DNA of 64,000 bases from Bifidobacterium stellenboschense (GTDB lineage Bacteria; Actinomycetota; Actinomycetes; Actinomycetales; Bifidobacteriaceae): positions 112,811 to 176,810 of the forward strand of contig NZ_JGZP01000016.1 in the NCBI RefSeq assembly GCF_000741785.1, read 5' to 3'. Positions 1 to 7,766 of this stretch are shown here, piece after piece (position 1 is the stretch's first letter; each line of letters starts with the position of its first letter). The notes below the pieces were generated by a model. That model was given only the letters and a program-made list of their open reading frames with translations, did not search any database and had not been told where the DNA came from. A program made the position numbers and the translations under genes.

Positions 1-189
1 ATCTTCACATGGGGGACGGGCCTGTACGAGGACAACGGTGCGGCCGGCGTCTCCAAGTACATCGAGACATGCAGGAAGGCGAAGGAGCACGGTCTCGCCA
101 TCACGTTCGTCCACGTCAAGGGACATTCCGGTGCTTCCGGCAACGACGAGGTCGATCGTCTGGCCAACGAGGCGGTCGGGAACTGCTGA
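1..189 (+). CDS. RNase H-like protein, 3' part only
   Basis: The reading frame is open from base 1 to a TGA at 187-189 and gives 62 residues. The end of the protein reads HVKGHSG, a short gap, then NDEVDRLANEA. This matches the C-terminal end of type I RNase H domains, where the His of KGHSG and the Asp of the NDEVDRLA segment lie in or near the active site. The family cleaves the RNA strand of RNA-DNA hybrids. The N-terminal half lies outside the window, so it cannot be told whether this is a plain RNase HI or a longer viroplasmin-type or fused protein. A hairpin at 253-293 follows it. Confidence 0.75.
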   Translation: MFTWGTGLYEDNGAAGVSKYIETCRKAKEHGLAITFVHVKGHSGASGNDEVDRLANEAVGNC

Positions 190-252
190 CGCCGGATCGG
201 CTCCGCGCCCCGACGGCCGGGGCGCGGCCTGATGCGCATGCCCGATGAGACG

Positions 253-293
253 GTGGGGGTATGCTTCGGAATCGTTCCGAAGCATACCCCCAC
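253..293 (+). terminator. Perfect 19-bp hairpin after the RNase H-like gene
   Basis: Bases 253-271 and 275-293 are exact reverse complements with a 3-nt loop. The stem begins GTGGGGG and ends CGGAA. No clear T-tract follows (TTCGGTCG), so it may stop transcription poorly on one strand or act in both directions. It separates the RNase H-like gene from the unknown operon that starts at 385. Confidence 0.6.
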
Positions 294-384
294 TTCGGTC
301 GTATACGATGCCGATGGCGTCATCATGCGGCGAAGCGAATGGTGAATAATAGAGCATGACGATGGATGAATGGAGCTGGGAACC

Positions 385-1476
385 ATGGCGATGAGCGAAT
401 CCGACCTGCTTGATCTATACGGCAGGCACGCGGTGGTGGAAGGCGGTCTGGCGCAATTACAGGAAATCGCGTTGGGACGTACCGTGTCGTTGTGGCGTTT
501 GATCAGCGATGACCACGGGCGGTACAGCGAGGATGCGGCCGCGCGGTTCGCCGACGCCATGGCGCGCAAATGCACCGCGGTGCGGCGTCTCAGGAATATC
601 TGCCGCGTCGAAGGAATGACATGGGGCGAGATGGTGGCCTGGCAGGAATCCGCCGACGAAGGGGCCAGGCTTGCCGCCGAATTCCCTGACGTTCCGGAAC
701 CTCTCGACACTGATGACACCAATGGCGATTGGATATCTTCCGATGACGATATCGAGGGGCCCTCCTGGCAGTACGGTGATGCGATTCGGGAAACGGATGA
801 CGGAACCCAGGCGATGCTGGCCGATCTGTTCTACTGCGCGGTCAGAATCGCGGCGCAGAACCCCGAGTTTCCCCTGAACCACGACGAGCACAGCGTGTTC
901 TTCGACTTCGCCTATATGCCGGCGGCCGATTCGGCGGGGAAGGATTACGCCGGATGGTTGGATCGGGCGTTGACGAAGCGCGAGTTCGATCTCAATGAAT
1001 TCGACGACCCCCTCTGCGAAGCCGATGACGCGGCCATGAGGATGGCCCAATATTATGCATTGCTGAGCGGGTGCGAGCTGACGTATGTGCCGGGAGACGT
1101 TCGCGCGCGGGAGGAGTCTTGGGATTTCAATCCTGATTCCTACGAGATCGGGTGCCGGGATCAATGCGAGCGTTATACGCAATGGCGTGACGGGTTCATC
1201 AATCCCGATGAGTTCATCGCGCGTTATGAGCGATTCCGTCGTATGTGGGAGAAGCGGGGGCTTCCCGAAGGCCTGGATATGGACGTGTACCGTGCATTCG
1301 ACCTGACGCTTGCGGAGCTTGGTATTTCGCCATTGGCATTGGGCGATCCGCGGCTCGCCACGATCAGGGGCCTGCTGCAAAACGTCAGAAAACAGTTGGA
1401 GGAGTTGGTCGGCGATGCGACGCCGAACACCGTGCCGTCCAACGGCGCGCCACGTCCGCAGGAGGACGGTCGGTGA
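385..1476 (+). CDS. Hypothetical protein, first gene of a coupled pair
   Basis: This is a 363-residue protein with no family I recognise. It is acidic and rich in Asp and Glu, and has no signal peptide or membrane segment. An early stretch (about residues 15-80) looks helical, with Arg-rich and Trp residues in an arrangement loosely like a DNA-binding helical bundle, but no helix-turn-helix can be claimed. The C-terminal end is polar and proline-rich. I chose ATG 385 because GGAG at 372-375 lies 9 nt upstream; an in-frame ATG at 370 has no ribosome site. The stop codon overlaps the next start (TGATG), so the two proteins are probably made together. Base composition looks more AT-rich than in metG downstream, which fits acquired DNA. 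Confidence 0.75.
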   Translation: MAMSESDLLDLYGRHAVVEGGLAQLQEIALGRTVSLWRLISDDHGRYSEDAAARFADAMARKCTAVRRLRNICRVEGMTWGEMVAWQESADEGARLAAEFPDVPEPLDTDDTNGDWISSDDDIEGPSWQYGDAIRETDDGTQAMLADLFYCAVRIAAQNPEFPLNHDEHSVFFDFAYMPAADSAGKDYAGWLDRALTKREFDLNEFDDPLCEADDAAMRMAQYYALLSGCELTYVPGDVRAREESWDFNPDSYEIGCRDQCERYTQWRDGFINPDEFIARYERFRRMWEKRGLPEGLDMDVYRAFDLTLAELGISPLALGDPRLATIRGLLQNVRKQLEELVGDATPNTVPSNGAPRPQEDGR

Positions 1477-3179
1477 TGGCCGTGGAGAACGTGACGTTTC
1501 CATCGCGCGACGAAATCGTCCAGGAACTGTTCGACGATTTTCTGGACGCCGTGCGCAAGCCGGGTACCGCCCCGGACGATTGGGAGCCCGAACCCAAACG
1601 ATCCATCATCGGTCGATATTACGATGATCTGATCAAACGGGGATTCCGCGCGCGAGTGCGGGAACGCTGGAGGGACAGGAATCGCGACGACAATCTCGGA
1701 CTCATCCGATACCTCGCCGGCCGGTTGTACCGTGAATACCGATTCAGCACGGTGATCAATGATCGGTGGGAACTGGTCGAGCCGCTGCTGCACGTGCGCG
1801 CGGGCGGGCGCGATGCGAACGCGATCGGCGCCATGCGGAAGCGTGAGCGCAGCAGGGCGACTCGTGAGGAACTGCGCCGGTTGAGCGAGGCCAACGCCGA
1901 CAAGGACGAGCTGAACCTCGGCGATATCACCGATGGGCAGTTGCGTGCTCTGATAGATGCCATGCTGGATCTCAAGTCGGATGAGTCCAGCGTGCGGGTG
2001 ATGGAGACCCTGCACGTATACCGGCTGGAACAGGAGCTCCAACTGGATGGCAAGCCGGCCGAGTCGGATGGCGGGCCGGTACTGGGCGGCGACACGGAAA
2101 GTCGGAGAATCAGGAAGGACCTTGAACACGCGTTCGGCGGCGACAGCGGCACATGGCCGAAAAAGACCGCTTCGACGGATCTTGATTTCGACAATCGCAT
2201 CGATGAAGCGATCCGTAAAGAAATGATCAACAAGGCCCGTCAATGGTTCAGCAATTGCGGATGCAATCTCAGCGCCGAGGATGATGGCGATCGATATAAC
2301 GGTTCCATCCGTGTCGTTGATATTCCGGTGAAGCTGGTGAAGCTGTGGTTCGATAATCAGTCGGGGCATCCGAATCCGAGCCCGAATCCGGATGCCGGGC
2401 CGTCCGGTGCGATCGCGGACGCATATCGGTTATACCGTGCGTTTGCGAAGAGCGCCCGCAATGCGCCGGTGAACATTCCTCTCGACCGGCGCTTGATGGG
2501 CGATGGATCCCTGTATCTGCTGAGCCGCGATCAGCTCTATGCGATGGTAATCCGGCGGAATGAGGTAGGCCGGCGGATGGTGGAGTCGAGCATCGCTGCC
2601 GTGGCGAAACGCGTCGACGAGTACAGGAAGGCGATGCGATTGGCTTACAGACGTGTGCGCTCGCGTGTCGTGTTATATGGCATAGGGGATGCCATGGCGT
2701 ATCTGGATGATTGGACTTCCCTTCTCAGGAATCTGACGAGGCAGCGGTATGTGCTTGCGATCGTCTGGGAACCCGATCCATGGGCGAAGTCGATTCCCGC
2801 CAAAGACGAACTCGAACAATGCGGGCGATACATGTCCCACCACATGTTGAGGCAAATGAACGAGAAGTGGGACCTCTTGCAGAAGATGAAGGAGGCGCTT
2901 GAAACGGGGAACAATGATGCGTTCGGACGATACGTGAAGAGCCTCACGAGAGAAGACCGGCGATTGGATTGGGTATCGATCATGGCCTTTCACCGTTTGA
3001 TCGAGGTATATCTCCGGACTCCGAAGGACGAGAACGATATGGGCGAGATAATCAGATCGTATCGGAATCGGCCCCCGGCCCGCGGCGTCGTCAACGGCTA
3101 TAGGAGAATAAACGGTGAGCCTCCGAAAGGCCGCCCCGAACGGTACCAGTGGTTCTTCGAGGAAGCCGAGTGGGATTGA
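1476..3179 (+). CDS. Hypothetical protein, second gene of the coupled pair
   Basis: This is a 567-residue protein. The start at 1476 shares one base with the upstream stop, and GGAGGA at 1461-1466 is a strong ribosome site; the frame stays open further upstream but only inside the previous gene. The protein is rich in Arg, Asp and Trp and has long predicted helices. Near residue 260 there is a pair of close cysteines (NCGC) and a low-complexity stretch of alternating Pro, Asn and Ser or Asp. No catalytic motif, signal peptide or membrane span is visible. It lies in an accessory-looking neighbourhood with a TraG-like ATPase 1.6 kb downstream. Function unknown; a two-component system made of this and the 363-aa partner is an inference from the overlap only. 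Confidence 0.75.
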   Translation: MAVENVTFPSRDEIVQELFDDFLDAVRKPGTAPDDWEPEPKRSIIGRYYDDLIKRGFRARVRERWRDRNRDDNLGLIRYLAGRLYREYRFSTVINDRWELVEPLLHVRAGGRDANAIGAMRKRERSRATREELRRLSEANADKDELNLGDITDGQLRALIDAMLDLKSDESSVRVMETLHVYRLEQELQLDGKPAESDGGPVLGGDTESRRIRKDLEHAFGGDSGTWPKKTASTDLDFDNRIDEAIRKEMINKARQWFSNCGCNLSAEDDGDRYNGSIRVVDIPVKLVKLWFDNQSGHPNPSPNPDAGPSGAIADAYRLYRAFAKSARNAPVNIPLDRRLMGDGSLYLLSRDQLYAMVIRRNEVGRRMVESSIAAVAKRVDEYRKAMRLAYRRVRSRVVLYGIGDAMAYLDDWTSLLRNLTRQRYVLAIVWEPDPWAKSIPAKDELEQCGRYMSHHMLRQMNEKWDLLQKMKEALETGNNDAFGRYVKSLTREDRRLDWVSIMAFHRLIEVYLRTPKDENDMGEIIRSYRNRPPARGVVNGYRRINGEPPKGRPERYQWFFEEAEWD

Positions 3180-3296
3180 TAGTCCTTCGGAGAGTCCTTC
3201 GAGAGCCTTTCGCGAGGCGGATCGATGGGCGACGCTGTTCGGCGCGAGCCTATGCCGATGAGCCTATGCCGATGGCCGATGACGAACATATGCGCA

Positions 3297-3311
3297 TCAT
3301 AATAATTACGA
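3297..3311. promoter_or_regulatory. Putative operator TCATAAT-A-ATTACGA upstream of gene 3368
   Basis: This 15-bp near-palindrome has arms TCATAAT and ATTACGA (6 of 7 pairs) around a central A. The same two arms around a central T occur at 4368-4382, upstream of the next transcription unit. Its right end, TTACGA, could serve as a -35 hexamer with TATACG 18 bp downstream, so a bound protein would block RNA polymerase. The two-copy match is seen directly; the regulatory role is inferred. Confidence 0.55.
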
Positions 3312-3367
3312 GCTAAAGCCGCCTCCCGTTATACGCTCATGGTCATCGACGACGAAAGGACGGGGCC

Positions 3368-4339
3368 ATGAACACGAACACCGAAGCCAGACGAAAGCGC
3401 ATCCTGATGAAGCGCATACCGCTGGAGGAACGTCTGGCGGCCGCCGGACGGCTGGGGCTCTCGCCCGCCAACGCGGCCTGCATCATCCTCGATGTGGCCG
3501 CCATGCCGCTCGACGACTACTTCGCCGACATCAAGACCCTCGACAACGGATATCTGGAATTCCTCAGGCGACTGCGCGCCATCGATGGTGCCATATGCGA
3601 CAAGGCGGGATTCACGAGCGACCAGGTCGACGGTTCCACCACCGTGGCCCGTATGGCGGTCATGCTGCGTGGCCTGCTCGACGCATGCCCCATGTCGCTG
3701 CGCCAGCACTCCCACGAGGAGTGCGACTTGTCCGACGGCATCATGTTGGCGGTCGAATGGTTCTCGGTGCCGCTGGAGCGCGCGTTCGAGGAGTTCGACC
3801 AGAACGGCTACGAGAAAATGCCCGAGGACTTCGAAGGGGATTACGGTGAACCGTTCGGGGCCTTGGGCGCCGCGGACGCGCATCCCAAGAGCTACGCCGC
3901 TACCGGTGTGATTGACGCGTCCGCCGCGCCGAGACCCGCCGCGTCGGAACCTGCCGCCGAACGGATTCCTCTGGAGCGTCGATTGAGCGACGCCCGGTGC
4001 CGATCGCACGGCGACGTCGTGGCCTATGGCCTGGGATCCCAGATATTCCGCTGCGCCCACGATGTCACCATGAGCAACCTGATGGCCGGATACCAGTTGC
4101 TGGTCGGCGTCGATGCGGCGCCGTCGGGCCCCGTGGCGAACGCCATGTTCGTGCTGGGACTGGATTCCGACACCGTACCCGGCTGCGCGCTGTCCGAACA
4201 GACGCTCGCCTCCGACCCCAACAGTTGTTCCTCGATGGGGACGCCGGATCTGAGCGACTACATGGACCATGACCGCGATTTGCATGTGGTCGCATTCGTC
4301 CGTCCGATGGCGGCGCTCGCCGATTGCGGATGGTCGTGA
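3368..4339 (+). CDS. Hypothetical protein with repeated IPLE-R-RL motif
   Basis: This 323-residue protein belongs to no family I recognise. AAAGGACGGG just upstream supports the ATG at 3368. The motif IPLEERL near residue 17 recurs as IPLERRL near residue 200, which suggests two related halves: an N-terminal half of about 160 residues that looks helical, a Pro/Ala-rich linker (about residues 178-198), and a C-terminal half of about 120 residues. No membrane span or signal peptide is present. Because it shares a 15-bp operator-like palindrome with the TraG-like operon that follows, it probably belongs to the same regulon. Confidence 0.7.
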   Translation: MNTNTEARRKRILMKRIPLEERLAAAGRLGLSPANAACIILDVAAMPLDDYFADIKTLDNGYLEFLRRLRAIDGAICDKAGFTSDQVDGSTTVARMAVMLRGLLDACPMSLRQHSHEECDLSDGIMLAVEWFSVPLERAFEEFDQNGYEKMPEDFEGDYGEPFGALGAADAHPKSYAATGVIDASAAPRPAASEPAAERIPLERRLSDARCRSHGDVVAYGLGSQIFRCAHDVTMSNLMAGYQLLVGVDAAPSGPVANAMFVLGLDSDTVPGCALSEQTLASDPNSCSSMGTPDLSDYMDHDRDLHVVAFVRPMAALADCGWS

Positions 4340-4367
4340 CCGGCGGCGAACCATACGGTCATTTGGC

Positions 4368-4382
4368 TCATAATTATTACGA
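4368..4382. promoter_or_regulatory. Putative operator TCATAAT-T-ATTACGA upstream of the TraG-like operon
   Basis: The arms are identical to those at 3297-3311 and only the central base differs (T instead of A). It sits 100 nt upstream of the 72-aa gene in an AT-rich stretch that is otherwise a likely promoter. This supports shared control of the two units. Confidence 0.55.
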
Positions 4383-4481
4383 ACGATTGAATATGCGGTG
4401 CATAGGATAAAGGCCATCACAACAGAACAGAGAAGAAAGAAACAGCCGGAACGACCGGCACACACAGGAAAGGATGCACCG

Positions 4482-4700
4482 ATGAACAACCAGCACGACA
4501 TGAAGAACGACGAACGCGATAAGAAGGGCGGCAAGCCCGTCGCGAAGACGCCGGCCCCGCGTCCCGCGAAGGCGCCGGCCCCGCGGAAGGGCTGCTCGCC
4601 CCGCACCGTCTATTTCGGCGGCGGTCTGGTCAACGACCTGCAGGAGTTCCCCGAGGACGTGTGGGCCGACCCGGCCGACCCGATGTTCGACTGGTGCTGA
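4482..4700 (+). CDS. Small basic/proline-rich protein upstream of the TraG-like ATPase
   Basis: This is a 72-residue protein. AGGAAAGGA precedes ATG 4482; the frame extends upstream to 4398 but without a ribosome site. The N-terminal half is very hydrophilic (many Lys, Asp, Asn), the middle is an Ala-Pro-Lys linker, and the C-terminal half ends with an acidic, aromatic tail (DPMFDWC). It lies 63 nt before the TraG-like gene and shares its promoter region, so it may be an accessory or adaptor of that ATPase. No known family is recognised. Confidence 0.65.
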   Translation: MNNQHDMKNDERDKKGGKPVAKTPAPRPAKAPAPRKGCSPRTVYFGGGLVNDLQEFPEDVWADPADPMFDWC

Positions 4701-4763
4701 TCGCCGATGGACGTGACGGCGGCGGACGGAGATGAAGAAGACGGAAAGGAAGGAACAACGAAC

Positions 4764-6182
4764 ATGAGCGGTACCACCGCCAACAACATCAAGGTCAGGA
4801 CGACCGGGAATCTGGGCGCGCGCATTCTCGCGGCGGGGCACTTCGTCGCCAACGACACCCATGCCTCCCACCTCAACAACAACGACCTCATCATCGGCCC
4901 GTCCGGCGCCGGCAAGACCCGCGGGTACGTCAAGCCCAACCTGCTGCAGTGCTCGGGCTCCTTCATCGTTACCGACACCAAAGGCAATCTGGTGCGTGAG
5001 ATCGGCCCCGTGCTCGCCGCGCACGGCTACAAGGTGGCGTGCGTGGACTTCACCGATGCCGCCGGCTGGGGGACCAGCCCCGTGCTCGGAGTCCCGCATG
5101 CGACCACGCTCGGCTACAATCCGCTTGACTTCATCCGCACGCATGGCGAACGCTTCAGCGAACAGGACGTGTTGACCGTCGCGAGTGCGCTCAGCCCGGT
5201 CGAGGCCCGCATCAACGACCCCTTCTGGGATCAGGCCGGCGCCATGTACCTGTCCGCTTTCATCGCGTACGTCATGGACTACCTGCCCCGCGACGAGCGC
5301 ACGCTCTCCTCGGTGGTGCGTATGGCCAACATGATGGGCGAGACCGTCATCGAAACGTTGATGGATGAGGCGACCGCCATCGACCCCAACGGGATGACCG
5401 CGAGGCGCTGGCGTTCCATCAAGGCCCTGCAGCAGTCCGAGAAGACGAACAGCAGCATTCGGGGCATTCTGGAATCCAAGCTCGCGCCGTTGTCCTTCGA
5501 CGGCGCCGACCGGTTGTTCTCCCGTCCCGACCGCATCGACTTCGTCGATCTCGCCAGCGACCGATGGGCCCTGTTCGTCAACGTCTCCGACACCGATCGT
5601 TCCATGGACCGCATGGTCAACCTGTTCTACACGCAGGCGCTGCAGCAGCTGTGCCGCTTCGCCGATGCGTGCGGAGGCAGCCACCTGCCGGTCCCGGTGC
5701 GACTGTTCCTCGACGATTTCGCGACGAATTGCCGAATCCCCGATTTCGACAAGGTGATCGCGGTGATCCGTTCGCGCGGAATCTCCGTCAGCGTGATGCT
5801 CCAGTCGCTCACCCAGCTGGAAAGCATGTACGGTGCGGCGACCGCCGACAGCATCGCCAACAACTGCGACCACTGGCTGTATCTGGGAGGGCAGGACGTG
5901 AGCACCGCGCAGCGGATCAGCTCCAAAGCGAACCGCGGACTCGCCGACATCATGCAGATGCCGCTCGGCAGAGCGTATCTGTTCGAGCGTGGGCGCAAGG
6001 CGCAACTGGTCCGTCCCTACGACCTGACCGAACACCCGCTGTTTGCGGAGACGGCCGAGGGGCGAAGCCTGAACGCCGCGGCGCGCCGTGTCGTCGCCGC
6101 GGCCGAACGCATCGTCGAGGGCGGTGGTGACGGAGGCCCGGAGGAACACGGCGACGACGGCCGCGGCGAACCGTTGTTCTGA
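4764..6182 (+). CDS. VirD4/TraG-family coupling-protein-like ATPase, soluble form
   Basis: This 472-residue protein has a Walker A at residues 45-52 (GPSGAGKT) followed by the typical VTDTKGNLV segment, and a Walker B around residues 312-320 (VRLFLDDFA) followed by the IPDFDKVIAVIRSRGISV block that marks TraG/VirD4 coupling proteins. In type IV secretion and conjugation these hexameric ATPases bring substrate DNA or protein to the channel. Family members normally start with one or two membrane helices; this one has none and begins directly with the nucleotide-binding part. AAGGAAGGA before ATG 4764 fixes the start; an earlier in-frame ATG (4707) has no such site. No relaxase, VirB4 or pilus gene lies in the window, so it is either a remnant of an integrated element or has been put to another use. 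Confidence 0.85.
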   Translation: MSGTTANNIKVRTTGNLGARILAAGHFVANDTHASHLNNNDLIIGPSGAGKTRGYVKPNLLQCSGSFIVTDTKGNLVREIGPVLAAHGYKVACVDFTDAAGWGTSPVLGVPHATTLGYNPLDFIRTHGERFSEQDVLTVASALSPVEARINDPFWDQAGAMYLSAFIAYVMDYLPRDERTLSSVVRMANMMGETVIETLMDEATAIDPNGMTARRWRSIKALQQSEKTNSSIRGILESKLAPLSFDGADRLFSRPDRIDFVDLASDRWALFVNVSDTDRSMDRMVNLFYTQALQQLCRFADACGGSHLPVPVRLFLDDFATNCRIPDFDKVIAVIRSRGISVSVMLQSLTQLESMYGAATADSIANNCDHWLYLGGQDVSTAQRISSKANRGLADIMQMPLGRAYLFERGRKAQLVRPYDLTEHPLFAETAEGRSLNAAARRVVAAAERIVEGGGDGGPEEHGDDGRGEPLF

Positions 6183-6580
6183 CGCGCTTCCAGCTCATCC
6201 AGCGACTCCAGCAGCACGGTGAGCGCGCGTTTGACGCCCGGCCCGCCCGCCTGCGAGACGTATTCGAGCAGCGCCGCATCCGCCTTCGGATTCGCGACCA
6301 GCCATCGTCGCAGTTCCGGCGCGACACGCGCGATATGCCACAGCACGTCCGCGTCGGTCGTCGGATCGGCGGCCACCTGCGGCGTCAATTCCAGCGGCGG
6401 CGCGGGCGGTTCCAGCGCGGCGGCGCGTGCCGCGTCCGCGCCGACCGCCGCGCTCGCCAGCCGGTCGAGCCGGTCGACGCGGTTGAGCGCGCGCATGCGC
6501 CGCGACGGATGCGACGCGCGTGCGCGGCGTCGTCTCGCGCGCCGCGTATCGCCGTCGCGCGGCAGTCGCGCGCGGCTCAC
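6017..6580 (-). CDS. Variant leucine-rich-repeat (LRV-like) protein
   Basis: This 187-residue frame starts at GTG 6580, which overlaps the stop of the upstream gene (GTGA), so translation is probably coupled. Residues about 60-130 carry the actinobacterial variant leucine-rich repeat pattern: AADPTTDADVLWHIA, then ELRRWLVANPKADAALLEYV. The N-terminal part is Arg-rich. After about residue 135 the frame runs antisense into the last 166 bases of the TraG-like gene and becomes Ser/Pro/Arg-rich. That tail may be real or only the absence of a stop in GC-rich DNA. The two genes are convergent. Confidence 0.55.
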   Translation of the reverse strand: MSRARLPRDGDTRRARRRRARASHPSRRMRALNRVDRLDRLASAAVGADAARAAALEPPAPPLELTPQVAADPTTDADVLWHIARVAPELRRWLVANPKADAALLEYVSQAGGPGVKRALTVLLESLDELEARQNNGSPRPSSPCSSGPPSPPPSTMRSAAATTRRAAAFRLRPSAVSANSGCSVRS

Positions 6581-7500
6581 GGCGCGACTCCGACGCGACG
6601 GCGGTCATCGACGCGACGACTGTCGCCGTGACGACGGTCGATGCGACGACTATCGACATGCCGGTGATCGTAGGAGCGACGCACGCCGGAGAGACACGCG
6701 CGGGTGCGCGGCATCGTCGACATGCACGGATTCTCGTCGAGGATCGTGGCGCAGTCGTCGGGCGTGAAATCGTAGGCGTCCATGAGGTCGACGATTCGTT
6801 CCGTGTAGTCGTTCGGGTGCGCGGCGGTGGCATGCAGCGAGGCGACGTCGCACGCGGTGCGCGTCGGATCGGTGACGCGCAGATTGCCGATCGTGACGAG
6901 ATGACGCGGCGTGACCTTACGCGTGAACGCGCGGACCCGATGACCGAAATGCCGCATGCGGAAATGCGACCGGGACAGCACGTCGAGCGTGCGCGGGAAC
7001 TCGCCGCCCATCCACACCCACATGGCGGTGAGCGCGCACGCCGCCGTGGAATGGGGAATGATGCGGTGCACGATCGAGGCGCGGCCGTATAGGGTGGCCG
7101 CATGCTCCGACCAGTAGCCGCTCTCCATGTCGTCCAATGTGGTGATCGTGCCTTCGGCGGCAAGCCGGCCGAGACTCATCGGGCCGGGCAGGTCGCGTTC
7201 ACGCAGGATCGTCGGCACGAGCGGCGTCGTGCGCAGCCTGGGCGGCGGCTTGGGCGGTGTGGGTACGGGTGGTTCGGGTGATGCGGGTGGTGCGGGTGCG
7301 GGTGCGGGTGATAGTGGGGATGGTGGAGGCGGTTCAGTGCCCGCGGCGGTGGCATACACCGTCGTTCGGGTGTCGGCTGGAGTGGTGTCGGCTGGAGCGG
7401 TGGTGGCTGGAGCGGTGTCGGTCGTGCCGGCGATGGTGTGGTCGGGCGGGGCGGTGCCCGCGGGGAGGAGTGCTGTCGTGTTCGTCGTTGAAGGTTCCAT
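6577..7500 (-). CDS. AbiEi-like (type IV antitoxin-like) protein
   Basis: The protein has 307 residues if started at ATG 7500. Residues 1-90 are low-complexity Thr/Ala/Pro. From about residue 100 to 235 it resembles actinobacterial proteins annotated as AbiEi-type antitoxins or transcriptional regulators: a segment with SHFRMRHFGHRVRAF, then IGNLRVTDPTRTACDVA, the usual core signature. The C-terminal end (after about residue 255) is a run of Arg, Asp and His that looks degenerate. No AbiEii nucleotidyltransferase toxin lies beside it. A TACGGT hexamer ends 6 nt before the ATG, so the mRNA may be leaderless. It is coupled to the LRV-like gene downstream. Confidence 0.55.
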   Translation of the reverse strand: MEPSTTNTTALLPAGTAPPDHTIAGTTDTAPATTAPADTTPADTRTTVYATAAGTEPPPPSPLSPAPAPAPPASPEPPVPTPPKPPPRLRTTPLVPTILRERDLPGPMSLGRLAAEGTITTLDDMESGYWSEHAATLYGRASIVHRIIPHSTAACALTAMWVWMGGEFPRTLDVLSRSHFRMRHFGHRVRAFTRKVTPRHLVTIGNLRVTDPTRTACDVASLHATAAHPNDYTERIVDLMDAYDFTPDDCATILDENPCMSTMPRTRACLSGVRRSYDHRHVDSRRIDRRHGDSRRVDDRRRVGVAP

Positions 7501-7506
7501 GACCAC

Positions 7507-7512
7507 ACCGTA
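7507..7512 (-). promoter_or_regulatory. -10-like hexamer placed for a leaderless mRNA (AbiEi-like gene)
   Basis: TACGGT on the minus strand covers -12 to -7 relative to ATG 7500, so the start codon would be at or next to the transcription start. No Shine-Dalgarno sequence is present. Confidence 0.4.
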
Positions 7513-7560
7513 GGGCGTACGCGTCGTGCGCGCCAGCCGGGAGAGCTACCGGAGGGCCAC

Positions 7561-7598
7561 GGTGGATAATCCGGTGGACAGCCGCGCGGTTATCCACC
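7561..7598. promoter_or_regulatory. Inverted pair of DnaA-box-like 9-mers
   Basis: GGTGGATAA at 7561-7569 and TTATCCACC at 7590-7598 are exact inverted copies, each 8 of 9 bases to the DnaA box TTATCCACA. An alternative overlapping 8-bp stem (CCGGTGGA with TCCACCGG) also exists here. The sites lie between the AbiEi-like gene and metG. DnaA binding is inferred. Confidence 0.4.
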
Positions 7599-7683
7599 GG
7601 CCGTGGGTCGTCCGGCTGGGATGCGTAGCGGTTCCTCCCGCTGCGGCGTGGCGGGTGGTGATGACGCGTGCTGCATCCGTGTT

Positions 7684-7729
7684 CCTCCCGCTGGCGGGAG
7701 GTGGCGTGCGGAGCACGTCGGAGGGTGGT
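7684..7729. repeat. GC-rich extragenic palindromic repeat, single unit
   Basis: The unit starts with the palindrome CTCCCGCTGGCGGGAG, followed by GGTGGCG and ending GGAGGGTGGT. Similar units occur at about 9.7-10.1, 22.2, 25.6, 29.3, 33.8 and 59.2-59.4 kb in this window, always outside genes. Confidence 0.7.
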
Positions 7730-7752
7730 CCCGGCGTGTCCCCGGCGCGCCG

Positions 7753-7758
7753 GATAAT
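7753..7758 (+). promoter_or_regulatory. -10-like hexamer for leaderless metG mRNA
   Basis: GATAAT lies 8 nt before ATG 7767 (TAATTC overlaps it, 6 nt before). There is no purine-rich ribosome site, so a leaderless transcript is likely. Confidence 0.4.
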
Positions 7759-7766
7759 TCGGTCTT

